A stretch of DNA of 45,128 bases. It comes from Actinomycetes bacterium. Lineage in GTDB: Bacteria > Actinomycetota > Acidimicrobiia > Acidimicrobiales > Acidimicrobiaceae. Location of the stretch: NCBI GenBank assembly GCA_021784785.1, contig JAJYHJ010000017.1:1-45128 (forward strand), written 5' to 3'. Numbering within the stretch: the stretch's first letter is position 1; each line of letters begins with the position of its first letter. Positions 18,775-27,903 of this stretch are shown in pieces. Under the pieces are notes generated by a model that saw nothing but the letters and a program-made list of their open reading frames with translations, was not told the origin of the DNA and searched no databases. The translations under genes and the position numbers were made by a program.

Positions 18775-20391
18775 TTGACACAGATGCAAAATCCTGCAAA
18801 CTCTGTGATGTTTCGAAGTCACGAAGGTGTTGCAGAGAGTTCCCGTCCCGCAGCTGGTGGCCGTCATGTTGGTGCCCGAGGCTCGGAACGGTGGGTAAAG
18901 GTATTAGACCAGACGCGCTGTATAGGTTGTCACGCGTGTACGACGGCCTGCAAGAGTGAGAACGAGGTTCCACTAGGCGTTACCCGTACCTATGTGAAGT
19001 CAGTGGATGTCGGCGCTTATCCCAATGTGCGTAGAGCATTCCAGGTGACTCGGTGTAACCAGTGCGAGAATCCTCCGTGCGTTAGCGCATGTCCGACCGG
19101 AGCAATGTATCAACGAGCCGACGGTATCGTGGACTTTGACAAGAAGATATGTATTGGATGTAAGGCTTGCATGGCCGCATGTCCTTACGATGCTATCTTT
19201 ATCAATCCTGAGGATCACTCTGCGGAGAAGTGCAACTTCTGTGCTCACCGTATAGAAGTGGGTTTAGAGCCGGCTTGTGTTGTTGTATGCCCAACTGAGG
19301 CCATATTTATAGGAAACATAAAAGATCCGAACTCTAGAGTGGCTAAGGTTGTCCAACGAGAACACGTATCTGTCAGAAAAGGCGAGAAACACACTCGGCC
19401 AGCTCTGTACTATAAGGGTGCTCACGCAGCAACTCTGGATCCTATCGCAGCGGCGAGACCCAGTGGCTCAACCTTTATGTGGTCAGAGATAACAGAGTCG
19501 CCAAAGACGGTTAACTCCGGACATCCAGAGAAGGGACATCACAACTCATCGGCGGCTGCAAAGTTATCATATGATATCGCCCACAGTGTGCCGTGGGGTT
19601 GGAAAGTTAGCCTATATACCTGGACGAAAGGTGTGGCTGCTGGATTCTACCCCTTTATATTGCTGCTGAGTTACTTTGGAAAACTGTCGTTTGGGTCAGA
19701 GATGACCAGAGTGATCGGGCCTATTGTGTCACTTGCGTTTTTGGCTATAACCGGCGTCCTCTTGATCGTCGACCTGAAGCACCCTGAGAGGTTCTACCTG
19801 CTCTTTACCCACCCTCAGTGGAAGAGCTGGCTAGTTAGGGGTGGTGTTATCATTACCGTCTATGGGGCAACTCTTCTTGGGAGCCTTGCCCTTGGCGTGA
19901 CGGGGAACTCCTCTGATATCAAGTATCTTGCACCGGTCACATTAATATTTGGTGCCTTGACAGCTTTATACACGGCGTTTTTGTTTGCTCAGTCCAAAGC
20001 TCGCGATCTTTGGCAGTCTCCACTTCTAGGTCCAATCTTGTTAGTTCAAGCCGCTTTGATCGGTTCAGGTTTGACAGCGCTGCTGCATCATTACTTAGGT
20101 GCAGAGAGCTATAGATATGCATCTGATGTATTTCTTGCTGCCTTGGTGACCCATACAATCTTTGTACTGGCCGAGATCTCGATAACACACCCAACGGCAG
20201 GTGCCCACTTGGCCGTGTACGAGATGACAAGGGCGACGATGGCGAAGTTTTTTTGGTTCGGAGTGATCGCCATCGCACTTGGATTTTTGTTTGTTGTATC
20301 TCCAGTTGTTGGCGTTGTCATCGCACTTGTTGGCTTGCTGAGCTACGAGCATGCGTTTGTCCAATCAGGTCAACGAGTTCCGCTCGCCTGA
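18775..20391 (+). CDS. fused 4x[4Fe-4S] ferredoxin and NrfD-type quinone-binding membrane subunit
   Basis: This 538-aa protein joins two subunits that are usually separate. Residues about 40-200 form a DmsB/PsrB-like ferredoxin with sixteen cysteines in four groups (49/52/55/59, 94/97/102/106, 126/129/132/136 and 153/156/168/172), enough for four [4Fe-4S] clusters. Residues about 285-530 form an NrfD/PsrC-like membrane domain with about eight helices, expected to exchange electrons with quinone. There is no signal peptide, so the ferredoxin half probably faces the cytoplasm. The start is TTG 18775, four bases after GAGGGGG. The next two genes encode the molybdopterin subunit and its chaperone, making a three-gene operon. 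Confidence 0.88.
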   Translation: MTQMQNPANSVMFRSHEGVAESSRPAAGGRHVGARGSERWVKVLDQTRCIGCHACTTACKSENEVPLGVTRTYVKSVDVGAYPNVRRAFQVTRCNQCENPPCVSACPTGAMYQRADGIVDFDKKICIGCKACMAACPYDAIFINPEDHSAEKCNFCAHRIEVGLEPACVVVCPTEAIFIGNIKDPNSRVAKVVQREHVSVRKGEKHTRPALYYKGAHAATLDPIAAARPSGSTFMWSEITESPKTVNSGHPEKGHHNSSAAAKLSYDIAHSVPWGWKVSLYTWTKGVAAGFYPFILLLSYFGKLSFGSEMTRVIGPIVSLAFLAITGVLLIVDLKHPERFYLLFTHPQWKSWLVRGGVIITVYGATLLGSLALGVTGNSSDIKYLAPVTLIFGALTALYTAFLFAQSKARDLWQSPLLGPILLVQAALIGSGLTALLHHYLGAESYRYASDVFLAALVTHTIFVLAEISITHPTAGAHLAVYEMTRATMAKFFWFGVIAIALGFLFVVSPVVGVVIALVGLLSYEHAFVQSGQRVPLA

Positions 20392-20415
20392 TATAGGTTT
20401 GAAAGAGGTTTATTG

Positions 20416-23352
20416 ATGCCAAAAGGACTTAACTTTCAGGAGTTATCCTCACATATACGATCTATCCGAGAGAAGATTGAGTCCAAAGGAGAGACGTTCT
20501 ACCAAGGACCCTCTGCTACCGACTTGTCTTCATTCCCGCCCAAGGAGCTTTGGAGTAACTGGAGTGAACTTGACTCCAAGTCGTGGCCTGAGCGGAAGCT
20601 TAAGACGTACTCCTTGATTCCGACGACGTGTTTTAACTGCGAATCGGCTTGCGGACTTCTGGCATATGTGGATAAAGAGTCAGGCGTAGTACGCAAATTT
20701 GAAGGTAATCCAGAGCACCCGGGTTCGAGGGGTCGTAACTGCGCAAAAGGACCAGCGACGTTAAATCAGATTACAGATCCCGACCGCATCCTTTACCCTC
20801 TGAAGCGGGCAGGAGCCCGTGGAGAAGGTAAATGGGTTAGGGTGTCGTGGGATGAAGCTCTCGACGACATTGCCTCTCGAGTGCGCAAAGCTATCTCCGA
20901 GGGTGCCACCGATGAAGTGGTCTGCCACATTGGTCGTCCGGGAGAAGATGGCTTTACCGAAAGGGTCCTTGCCTCTTGGGGTGTAGATGGACACAACTCG
21001 CACACCAACGTGTGTTCCTCAAACGGTAGGGCTGGATGGCACTACTGGACAGGAATCGATAGACCTAGCGCTGACTTTGCTAACTCTAAGGTCATAGTAC
21101 TTATATCGTCACACCTCGAGACAGGCCACTACTTTAATCCCCATGCCCAGCGCATCACCGAAGCAAGGATGAATGGGGCGAAGCTGATCGTGATGGATGC
21201 TCGACTTTCTAACACGGCAACGCACGCTGATTACTGGTTGTCGCCTCAACCTGGATCTGAGGCCGCTATAAACCTCGCTATTTCGAACTATCTGATCCAA
21301 AACGATCGATACAACGCGGAGTTTGTAAGACGGTGGTGGAACTGGGATCAATACATGGCTGAGGTTCGAGGCGAGCCAAACGCAACCTTTGAGGAGTTCC
21401 AGCAGGTACTAAAGCACCTCTATGAAGACTTTACGTTTGAATATGCGGCACAAGAGTCTGGTATACATATTGAGGTGCTAGAGGAGGTGGCTAAGGTGGT
21501 GGCTGGTGCCGGCACTGCTCTTGCCACTCATACATGGAGATCAGCCGCTGCTGGGAACGTTGGCGGATGGCAGATAGCAAGGACGTTACTGCTTCTAAAC
21601 GCCCTCATGGGTTCTGTTGCAACTCCCGGAGGAACTTTCCCGAACGCCTGGAATAAGTACGTTCCTCGTCCAATGCACATGCCCGATCATCCTCATAAGT
21701 GGAACGAACTTTCCTGGCCAATTGAGTATCCGCTCGCAATGAATGAACTGTCGCAGCTCCTACCTCATCTTCTCAAAGATGGGCGTGGGAAACTACAGAT
21801 GTACTTTTCTAGGGTGTATAACCCCGTATGGACCAACCCTGACGGAATGAGCTGGGTAGAAGCTCTTATGGACGAGAAGCTGATCGAGTGTTACGTTGCT
21901 TTGACTCCGACGTGGAATGAGAGTTCGTACTTTGCGGACTATATATTGCCGATGGGCCATTCGTCTGAACGACATGACTTGCACTCCTATGAACAGTACG
22001 ACGGTCAATGGATATCATTTCGCCAACCAGTGCTTAGGACCTATAAAGAACAACAAGGGGACAAGGTCGTAGATACTCGAGAGGTGAATCCGGGTGAGGT
22101 CTGGGAAGAGAATGAGCTATGGTTCGAACTCTCTTGGCGTATTGACCCAGACGGCTCAATGGGAATTCGGAAGTACTATGAGTCCAAGGAGCGTCCCGGC
22201 GAGCGGATGTCGATTGAAGAGTACTACTCCTATATCTTTGAGAACTCAGTACCGGGACTACCTGAAGCTGCAGCCAAGGAGAGTCTTACTCCACTCGGCT
22301 ATATGCGAAAGTACGGAGTTTTCGAGATTAAAAAGGGCATCGGAGCACTCTACGAGGAGTCTGTGAATCAGGACGAGCTCGAAGATCCGGCGGTAGGAAG
22401 TTTCGGCAGAGTGTATACTCGTGCTCCAAAGCCCGCCCTAAAGAACATCGTTCCTCAAGGCGATCCCGATCCCGATTCTAAAGGTAGGCGACCCATCGGA
22501 GTAGTGGTGGATGGGGAGATGAGGAAAGGTTTCCCAACTCCGTCTGGGAAACTGGAGTTTTATTCATCTACTTTGGCTAATTGGGGTTGGCCAGAGCACG
22601 CTATTCCTGGTTACATAAAAAGCCATGTGCATCCAGAGAATATGGCTCCAGATCAGATGGTTCTAATCTCCACCTTTAGGCTTCCTGTCCAGATTCACAC
22701 TCGGTCAGCGAACGCTAAATGGCTCGATGAGATAGCGCATACTAACCCAGTTTGGATTCATCCTCTCGACGCAGAGCGACTGAATATATCAGATAACGAT
22801 CTTGTGCGAGTGAATACCGATATTGGTTTCTTCGTGGCTAAGCCGTGGATTACAGAGGGCATAAAGCCCGGTGTTGTCGCTTGTTCTCACCATATGGGAA
22901 GGTGGAAGCTACACGACAATGGACAGCGGCAGATGATGAGGACCGTTGCTCTTACCAAGTCTGGCGATGAGTGGCATCTTGATCCCAAGTCCAAGGTCGG
23001 ACCATATGAAAGCACTGACCCGGACACCTCCCGTATCTGGTGGGGAGATGTTGGCGTACATCAAAACCTTACGTTCCCAGTACATCCTGACCCCATTACC
23101 GGCATGCACTGCTGGCATCAGGCAGTAAGGATTACGAAGGCGCAACCCGATGATGTACACGGTGAAGTATATGTCGACACCAAAAAAGCCCGAGAACAGT
23201 ACTTTTTATGGATGGAGAAGACTCGGTCTGCGGTGACAGTGTCTCCAGACGGTACCCGAAGGCCAAGATGGCTCATGCGACCTTTGAAGCCTTCTAAGGA
23301 AGCCTTCGTCATTCCTCCATCGGCTCTCAGTGGAGATCCTACGTCTAGATGA
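20416..23352 (+). CDS. molybdopterin oxidoreductase catalytic subunit (PsrA/SoeA-like)
   Basis: This 978-aa enzyme belongs to the DMSO-reductase superfamily. An N-terminal [4Fe-4S] site is formed by CFNCESAC...NCAKG (Cys72, 75, 79 and 109). The likely Mo ligand is a cysteine (Cys200 in HTNVCSSNG), as in polysulfide/thiosulfate reductases and some other members. The first 70 residues have no twin-arginine signal, so the enzyme probably stays in the cytoplasm. This resembles SoeABC sulfite:quinone oxidoreductases rather than exported Psr/Phs/Dms enzymes. The substrate cannot be fixed from sequence; sulfite, polysulfide or thiosulfate are candidates. ATG 20416 follows GAAAGAGG (20401-20408), and TTG 20413 is a less likely start. 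Confidence 0.85.
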   Translation: MPKGLNFQELSSHIRSIREKIESKGETFYQGPSATDLSSFPPKELWSNWSELDSKSWPERKLKTYSLIPTTCFNCESACGLLAYVDKESGVVRKFEGNPEHPGSRGRNCAKGPATLNQITDPDRILYPLKRAGARGEGKWVRVSWDEALDDIASRVRKAISEGATDEVVCHIGRPGEDGFTERVLASWGVDGHNSHTNVCSSNGRAGWHYWTGIDRPSADFANSKVIVLISSHLETGHYFNPHAQRITEARMNGAKLIVMDARLSNTATHADYWLSPQPGSEAAINLAISNYLIQNDRYNAEFVRRWWNWDQYMAEVRGEPNATFEEFQQVLKHLYEDFTFEYAAQESGIHIEVLEEVAKVVAGAGTALATHTWRSAAAGNVGGWQIARTLLLLNALMGSVATPGGTFPNAWNKYVPRPMHMPDHPHKWNELSWPIEYPLAMNELSQLLPHLLKDGRGKLQMYFSRVYNPVWTNPDGMSWVEALMDEKLIECYVALTPTWNESSYFADYILPMGHSSERHDLHSYEQYDGQWISFRQPVLRTYKEQQGDKVVDTREVNPGEVWEENELWFELSWRIDPDGSMGIRKYYESKERPGERMSIEEYYSYIFENSVPGLPEAAAKESLTPLGYMRKYGVFEIKKGIGALYEESVNQDELEDPAVGSFGRVYTRAPKPALKNIVPQGDPDPDSKGRRPIGVVVDGEMRKGFPTPSGKLEFYSSTLANWGWPEHAIPGYIKSHVHPENMAPDQMVLISTFRLPVQIHTRSANAKWLDEIAHTNPVWIHPLDAERLNISDNDLVRVNTDIGFFVAKPWITEGIKPGVVACSHHMGRWKLHDNGQRQMMRTVALTKSGDEWHLDPKSKVGPYESTDPDTSRIWWGDVGVHQNLTFPVHPDPITGMHCWHQAVRITKAQPDDVHGEVYVDTKKAREQYFLWMEKTRSAVTVSPDGTRRPRWLMRPLKPSKEAFVIPPSALSGDPTSR

Positions 23353-24254
23353 TAGTAAATCCTGGGGAGTTCAAAACCTCTGAGGTGCAAGGTAAGATCG
23401 AGCTGTTGCACGCCGCACGAGAGATCCTGGACTCTCCGGTGTTGCATCCTGAGCTAGCTCGGATCCTTGATCTTGGAGAATTTACCCCAGACGTTCATAC
23501 TGAAGTCTTTGTAATAGATCTCAAACCGTTTGCGTCTATTTACCTGTCAAAGGTGGCGACCTTAGGTGGTGAGGCTCAAGACTTGGTGGCGGGTTACTAC
23601 AGGGCTGTTGGGATGTCTGTTCCTAAGGATCCAGACTCACTGTCTCAGATGTTGGGTCACTACGAGGGGTTGTTACACTCCGTCGTTCAAGACGAAGAGG
23701 CGGTTATGCTCGAAAGGATAACCCACCTAAGGAGGGCCTTCCTCCACGAGCACATATTACCGTGGGTGCCGTTTTACCTTACGGCACTAAAGGAGTCCTA
23801 TCCGTCTTTTGCTATTTTTTCCAAAGCCTTAATAGAGCTACTGCGCTCTGATGTGGAGGAACTCAATCTTGAGATCAGAACGCGAACGCCTCTCGCACTG
23901 GCTAACCGTACGTACTTGGAGATAGATGCTGAACCAGAAGAGATGTTTTTGGACGTAAAGGCTCTTGTCTCACCTTTTTCTTCTGGGCTGATTCTTACTC
24001 AAAAAGATCTGCTTCGTTGTGCTAGTCAAAGTGGTGTCGCTGCTCGAATAGGAACGAAATCTTTCATGTTGGAGACTCTACTGGGGCAAAATCCCCAAGG
24101 TGTGCTGGAGTGGCTTTTGGGCGAGACGAAGAGACAGGGTTTGAAGTGGAAAGCCATAGAGGATGACTTTGGGAAGGTGGCTGAGAGTTGGGTTGCTTCA
24201 ACCGAGCATACCCAGTCTTACCTTGATACCTTTTTGACGTCTCTGGAGGCATAG
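23349..24254 (+). CDS. TorD/DmsD-family molybdoenzyme chaperone
   Basis: The 301-aa, mainly helical protein has the TorD/NarJ-like pattern. The key signature is HLRRAFLHEHILPWVPFYLTALKES (about 125-149), matching the Y/F...H..P W.P family motif. Such chaperones bind the catalytic subunit and hold it until the molybdenum cofactor is inserted. ATG 23349 overlaps the stop codon of the preceding gene (ATGA), showing translational coupling to its client. The C-terminal part (about 190-301) is longer than usual for TorD and not recognised. Confidence 0.75.
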   Translation: MIVNPGEFKTSEVQGKIELLHAAREILDSPVLHPELARILDLGEFTPDVHTEVFVIDLKPFASIYLSKVATLGGEAQDLVAGYYRAVGMSVPKDPDSLSQMLGHYEGLLHSVVQDEEAVMLERITHLRRAFLHEHILPWVPFYLTALKESYPSFAIFSKALIELLRSDVEELNLEIRTRTPLALANRTYLEIDAEPEEMFLDVKALVSPFSSGLILTQKDLLRCASQSGVAARIGTKSFMLETLLGQNPQGVLEWLLGETKRQGLKWKAIEDDFGKVAESWVASTEHTQSYLDTFLTSLEA

Positions 24255-24556
24255 ATCCCACCGGTATGGACGATCGGTTGGTTATGTCTTGATATTTGGA
24301 GTTCACTTAGAGCCTCAGCGGATAGGTAGCTGGTCTGGTGACTGGCGATTTCCCTGTTCATAGGCTGCATTGCCTAGCAGCGCGGCGTCTTCTCTATTTT
24401 CTCACATATGACGGCAAATCGCGCATTTAGACTGCACAAATTCCTACATTACCTAGGATGTTTTGGTGATCGTAAATAGAGGTCTTCAATGATCTATATC
24501 AACACGAAAGACAGAGGCCACCTAGTTGGGTGAACTTGCCTTTTGGCCTCGGGGTA
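24255..24556. other. convergent intergenic region with a possible terminator
   Basis: No gene is seen between the end of the chaperone gene (+) and the end of the toxin gene (-). GAGGCCA (24514-24520) and TGGCCTC (24544-24550) are perfect complements 23 bases apart and could form a hairpin serving either direction; a TTTT precedes the right arm. The rest holds nothing recognisable. Confidence 0.3.
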
Positions 24557-24976
24557 TCAAGTGCGAGCAACAGCCAAGCCGAGTGCTTGGGCTGCCTGAT
24601 ATAACGGTTCATCACCTGCAACGAGAACAATACCATCTCCGCTGAGAGTCTCCGCGGCAGCTAGGTGCACGGAATCGTACCCTTGCAGAGAATGATCCTC
24701 CGCCAATACTCCGGCACGGCGTACGAGATTGTCAGAGATTTCCACTATGTCCATCTGTTGGTATAGGTAGTCAAGGCCAAGTACCGAGTTACGCAACGCT
24801 CCCTGGTCGAGACGGCCAAGACGGACGGCCATAGCCAACGCTGCACGGCCTTCAGCGTAAACGAGCCGGATGGCGAAAATACGATTGGCCTCATTCCAAA
24901 GCAGACTTGCCCGCTCCGAGCCGGACTCCTCGACCAGGAGCGGCAAAATGGAAGAAGTGTCGAAATACGCTATCAA
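24557..24976 (-). CDS. vapC: PIN-domain toxin (VapC-like)
   Basis: This 139-aa PIN ribonuclease has the expected acidic residues for a metal-dependent active site: Asp6 (AYFDTS), Glu42 (YAEGRAAL), Asp101 (GYDSVHLA) and Asp122 (AGDEPLY). VapC toxins usually cleave tRNA or rRNA when the antitoxin is degraded. It overlaps the antitoxin gene by 4 bases, the standard translational coupling of such pairs. The family is certain; the RNA target is unknown. Confidence 0.9.
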   Translation of the reverse strand: MIAYFDTSSILPLLVEESGSERASLLWNEANRIFAIRLVYAEGRAALAMAVRLGRLDQGALRNSVLGLDYLYQQMDIVEISDNLVRRAGVLAEDHSLQGYDSVHLAAAETLSGDGIVLVAGDEPLYQAAQALGLAVART

Positions 24977-25230
24977 CGACGCTGCTCTGCTATGAGAGGG
25001 CTCACTGGTTGTTTGGTGGTCTCACGTTTTGTGGGAGCAGCCCTCTTTGTTTCAGAGGCCGGTATCACAACTCCCTGTGCTATCAACCGATCGATTGTCC
25101 TCTCCACGCCGATTGGGGTGATTCTCGCTACCGCCCGTCCGCGATCAGTGACAATGACCTCATCACCATTGCCAACTTGGGCAAGGTAACGGCTGAGATT
25201 GTTCTTAAGTTCTCGAATGCCAACTTCCAC
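24973..25230 (-). CDS. Phd/YefM-type antitoxin
   Basis: The 85-aa protein starts at GTG 25230 (reading leftward) behind an excellent AGGAGGTGA. Residues 1-45 (VGIRELKNNLSRYLAQVGNG...VIVTDRGRAVARI) match the DNA-binding N-terminus of Phd/YefM antitoxins. The basic, Thr/Lys-rich C-terminus would wrap the PIN toxin. It probably represses its own operon through the two palindromes just upstream. Confidence 0.9.
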   Translation of the reverse strand: MEVGIRELKNNLSRYLAQVGNGDEVIVTDRGRAVARITPIGVERTIDRLIAQGVVIPASETKRAAPTKRETTKQPVSPLIAEQRR

Positions 25231-25242
25231 TGCTCACCTCCT

Positions 25243-25291
25243 GGTAGCTACCTGTATCTCTCTATTGTAGCTACTTATTAGGAGTTTTCAA
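25243..25291 (-). promoter_or_regulatory. antitoxin-toxin promoter with two operator palindromes
   Basis: Reading leftward, -35 TTGAAA (25291-25286), a 16-bp spacer and -10 TACAAT (25269-25264) precede the antitoxin gene. The palindrome GTAGCTAC occurs twice: at 25267-25274, overlapping the -10, and at 25244-25251 (extended to GGTAGCTACC, 25243-25252), just upstream of the Shine-Dalgarno. The centres are 23 bp apart, about two helical turns, as expected for cooperative binding of antitoxin dimers. Confidence 0.65.
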
Positions 25292-25294
25292 GCT

Positions 25295-25688
25295 TGTCAG
25301 TGGATTGCCACTAACCCAAGCGCCGCATAGCTTCCTTAACTGGTAGTGCTTTGCAGACTTTCAGACGACATCCAACGCCGCGCTAGATTTGTTGCAACCA
25401 TAATGATGGATCACCGCAGGGTTTTTATTTGCAATAATTTGCCCAAAAGTGGCGCCACGTTACTTTGCCGTTAGCCAATCACCTTGATAAAGGTGCTCGA
25501 CTGCTTGAAAGTTAATATTAAATATGGTCTATCACGATGTTGGAAGCGAATTGGTGTCGAAGCAACAAAGGCTGTAAGGCTAGTGTCCACTTTTCTTGGT
25601 TAGGCTCACTTGTGAGCAACGGTCGTTAATTAATGCAGGCCACGTAAACTTTTGTCTAGGTATCAACTTATTGATTAGGAGAGCAGTC
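25295..25688. other. intergenic region with several short palindromes
   Basis: No gene could be supported between the toxin-antitoxin promoter and mog. Three small dyads are visible: AGTGG/CCACT (25297-25310), the perfect palindrome GTGGCGCCAC (25449-25458) and a CACCTT-GATA-AAGGTG hairpin (25480-25495). An FMN or molybdenum-cofactor riboswitch was looked for before the mog/rib operon and its conserved core was not seen. Confidence 0.35.
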
Positions 25689-26192
25689 TTGAGCTTTAGC
25701 GCAAAGGTGCTTACCGTCTCTGACGGAGTCGTAGCTGGGACTCGAGACGACTCATCTGGACGGAGCCTTAAGGGGCGACTGGAACAACTTGGCTACGAGG
25801 TTGTAGAGCATCGAGTCGTAGCCGACGGCAGAGAGAGCGTTGCTGACGCGCTTAAATCCATGTCTGAGGGGTTCGAAGGTCTTATTCTTACTACTGGAGG
25901 TACTGGCTTCTCCAAGCGAGATCAGACGCCTGAAGGAACGTCAGAGGTGCTTGAACGACTCGCACCCGGACTATCAGAAGCGATGAGGCTCATAAGTCCA
26001 TTGGGAAGGCTATCTCGAGGGGTTGCTGGAGTTTTAGATAACTGCATCGTAATCAATCTTCCCGGCTCTCCTCAAGGGGCTATTGAGTCTTTGGCGGCAG
26101 TTGAGGATGTGTTGGAGCACGCTCTGTCCTTGTTGCTTGACTACCATAGTAAGCATCCAAACACCCCTGGACAAGTTGGAACAGACAAGTAG
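25689..26192 (+). CDS. mog: molybdopterin biosynthesis protein, MoaB/Mog family
   Basis: This family adenylylates molybdopterin before molybdenum insertion. The frame is open from 25596, but the family-like start is TTG 25689, five bases after AGGAGAG (25677-25683), giving 167 aa beginning SFSAKVLTVSDGV. Conserved motifs are LTVSDGVVAGTRDDSSG and LILTTGGTGFSKRDQTPEGT, the molybdopterin-binding loop. It overlaps ribD by one base. The molybdoenzyme operon lies about 1.4 kb upstream, so a functional link is plausible but not shown. Confidence 0.88.
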   Translation: MSFSAKVLTVSDGVVAGTRDDSSGRSLKGRLEQLGYEVVEHRVVADGRESVADALKSMSEGFEGLILTTGGTGFSKRDQTPEGTSEVLERLAPGLSEAMRLISPLGRLSRGVAGVLDNCIVINLPGSPQGAIESLAAVEDVLEHALSLLLDYHSKHPNTPGQVGTDK

Positions 26193-27265
26193 TGGTTGAG
26201 TCTAAACCCGATCCAGCAGTCTTTGATGCGATCTTGGAGTTAGGTCAAAAGTCACAGAGTGTATCTAGACCTAACCCTTGGGTTGGTGCGGCAGTGGTTT
26301 CTGATCATGGAGTGGTGTCTTTAGGCGCGACCGAGGGACCGGGTGAGCGGCACGCGGAGGTAGTAGCCCTCGATCTAGCGGGGGACAGAGCCAACGGGGC
26401 GACGATGTATGTGACCTTGGAACCGTGCGCTCACTTTGGTAAGACACCTCCTTGTGCTGAACGGATCGCCAAAGAGGGAGTTCGTGAGGTAGTCGTTGGT
26501 ACGTTAGACCCAGACCCAAAGGTTAGCGGGAAAGGCGTGTCATACCTGATTAATGCTGGCATCTCTGTCAAGGTAATTTCGGACGACTATAGAGTAGTTC
26601 ACGGGTTGAGACAGTATGTAAAACAAAGATCTGTCGGTGAGCCATGGGTGGTTCTCAAACTTGCGATAACGATAGATGGGAAGGTTGCGGCTAAAGACGG
26701 CTCGTCGAAGTGGATAACTGGACCAAAGGCTCGACACGATGTTCATAAGCTGCGAGCGAACTCTGACGTGATCGTTGTAGGTGCTAATACCGTGCGCGTA
26801 GATGATCCGTCTTTGACTGCTAGAGACGTAGACGGTGTTGCGTTGACACGTCAACCGAAGAGAGTAGTTCTCGGAACTATTCCAGCTGATGCCAAGGTCT
26901 TGCCTGCAGAGAGTTATATGGGAAGCTTTAAAGATCTCCTGTTACGACTAGGGCAAGAAGAGGCTCTGCAGGTGTTGGTTGAAGGAGGTCCGAAGGTCGC
27001 CTATGATCTGCACGCAAGGGGACTATTGGACGAGTATGTTTTTTACATAGCGCCTATGTTGGGGCTCGGTGGATCAAGAGATGCTTTTGACGGGGGTGTG
27101 GCGTTGTCGATCGATGGGTTTTGGCGATCGAGTTTTGAAACAGTAGACCGACTTGACGCTGATCTTCGAGTCTCTTTGTTGTCAGTAGGAGCAAGGGATC
27201 TTTTAGACAACCACATTAGCTGGAGTCGACGACTTGCCCAAGAGTTGGGGGCAGAGATTGTTTAG
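26192..27265 (+). CDS. ribD: bifunctional riboflavin deaminase/reductase RibD
   Basis: RibD performs the second and third steps of riboflavin synthesis. The 357-aa protein has an N-terminal deaminase with the zinc site HAE (54-56) and EPCAHFGKTPPC (Cys79, Cys88), and a C-terminal reductase (about 150-345) with VLKLAITIDGKVA and VLVEGGPKVA. GTG 26192 overlaps the mog stop by one base. It is the first gene of ribD - ribE - ribBA - ribH. Confidence 0.93.
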   Translation: MVESKPDPAVFDAILELGQKSQSVSRPNPWVGAAVVSDHGVVSLGATEGPGERHAEVVALDLAGDRANGATMYVTLEPCAHFGKTPPCAERIAKEGVREVVVGTLDPDPKVSGKGVSYLINAGISVKVISDDYRVVHGLRQYVKQRSVGEPWVVLKLAITIDGKVAAKDGSSKWITGPKARHDVHKLRANSDVIVVGANTVRVDDPSLTARDVDGVALTRQPKRVVLGTIPADAKVLPAESYMGSFKDLLLRLGQEEALQVLVEGGPKVAYDLHARGLLDEYVFYIAPMLGLGGSRDAFDGGVALSIDGFWRSSFETVDRLDADLRVSLLSVGARDLLDNHISWSRRLAQELGAEIV

Positions 27266-27306
27266 TAACTTTAGGTGGCTAACGGTATGTACGTGTAGGA
27301 GAGTCT

Positions 27307-27876
27307 GTGTTTACTGGAATCGTTGAACATTTGGGTGAAGTTGCTTTCGTCGACAACAACCGGATCGGCCTCGAATGGAAAGAAGTCGCTACTGGACTAA
27401 ATGTCGGTGACTCCGTAGCGGTCAATGGCGTCTGTCTTACGGTTACCACGATTTATGGACCTATCATAGGAATGGATGTCGTTGACGAGACCTATGAACG
27501 TAGCAACTTAGGAGTTCTAACAACTGGAGACAAGGTTAATCTTGAACGTCCTAGAGCACTTGGTGAACGACTTGACGGACATATCGTCCAAGGTCACGTT
27601 GACACTGTAGGTCGCGTCGTGAGTAAGGCTCCTGATCTTTGGGTATCTTTTCCTAAGGAGTATGGTAAATACTTGGTCGAAAAGGGCTCGATAACTATAG
27701 ATGGGGTGTCTCTTACCTTGGTTGAAGTTCAAGAAGATAGCTTTAGCGTGGCTGTTATCCCTCACACTCTAAGGGTTACTACACTTGGAGTCAGAGGAGT
27801 TGGCGATATGGTTAACTTAGAGTTTGACGTGGTTGCAAAGTACGTTGAGAAGCTAGTTAGCTTTCAGGCTTCCTAA
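27307..27876 (+). CDS. ribE: riboflavin synthase, alpha chain
   Basis: This enzyme joins two lumazine molecules to make riboflavin. The 189-aa protein begins with the family signature MFTGIVEHLGEV and has two lumazine-binding barrels, each with its conserved loop: NGVCLT (about 41-46) and DGVSLT (about 137-142). GTG 27307 follows TAGGAGAG. Some systems name this gene ribC. It lies 41 bases after ribD. Confidence 0.94.
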   Translation: MFTGIVEHLGEVAFVDNNRIGLEWKEVATGLNVGDSVAVNGVCLTVTTIYGPIIGMDVVDETYERSNLGVLTTGDKVNLERPRALGERLDGHIVQGHVDTVGRVVSKAPDLWVSFPKEYGKYLVEKGSITIDGVSLTLVEVQEDSFSVAVIPHTLRVTTLGVRGVGDMVNLEFDVVAKYVEKLVSFQAS

Positions 27877-27903
27877 CAGTTGAGATAAAGGAGCACGAGA
27901 GTC

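Noticed and set aside
25300-25688. FMN or molybdenum-cofactor riboswitch before mog/rib operon
   Set aside because: The conserved core sequences of these riboswitches were not found; only short palindromes are present.
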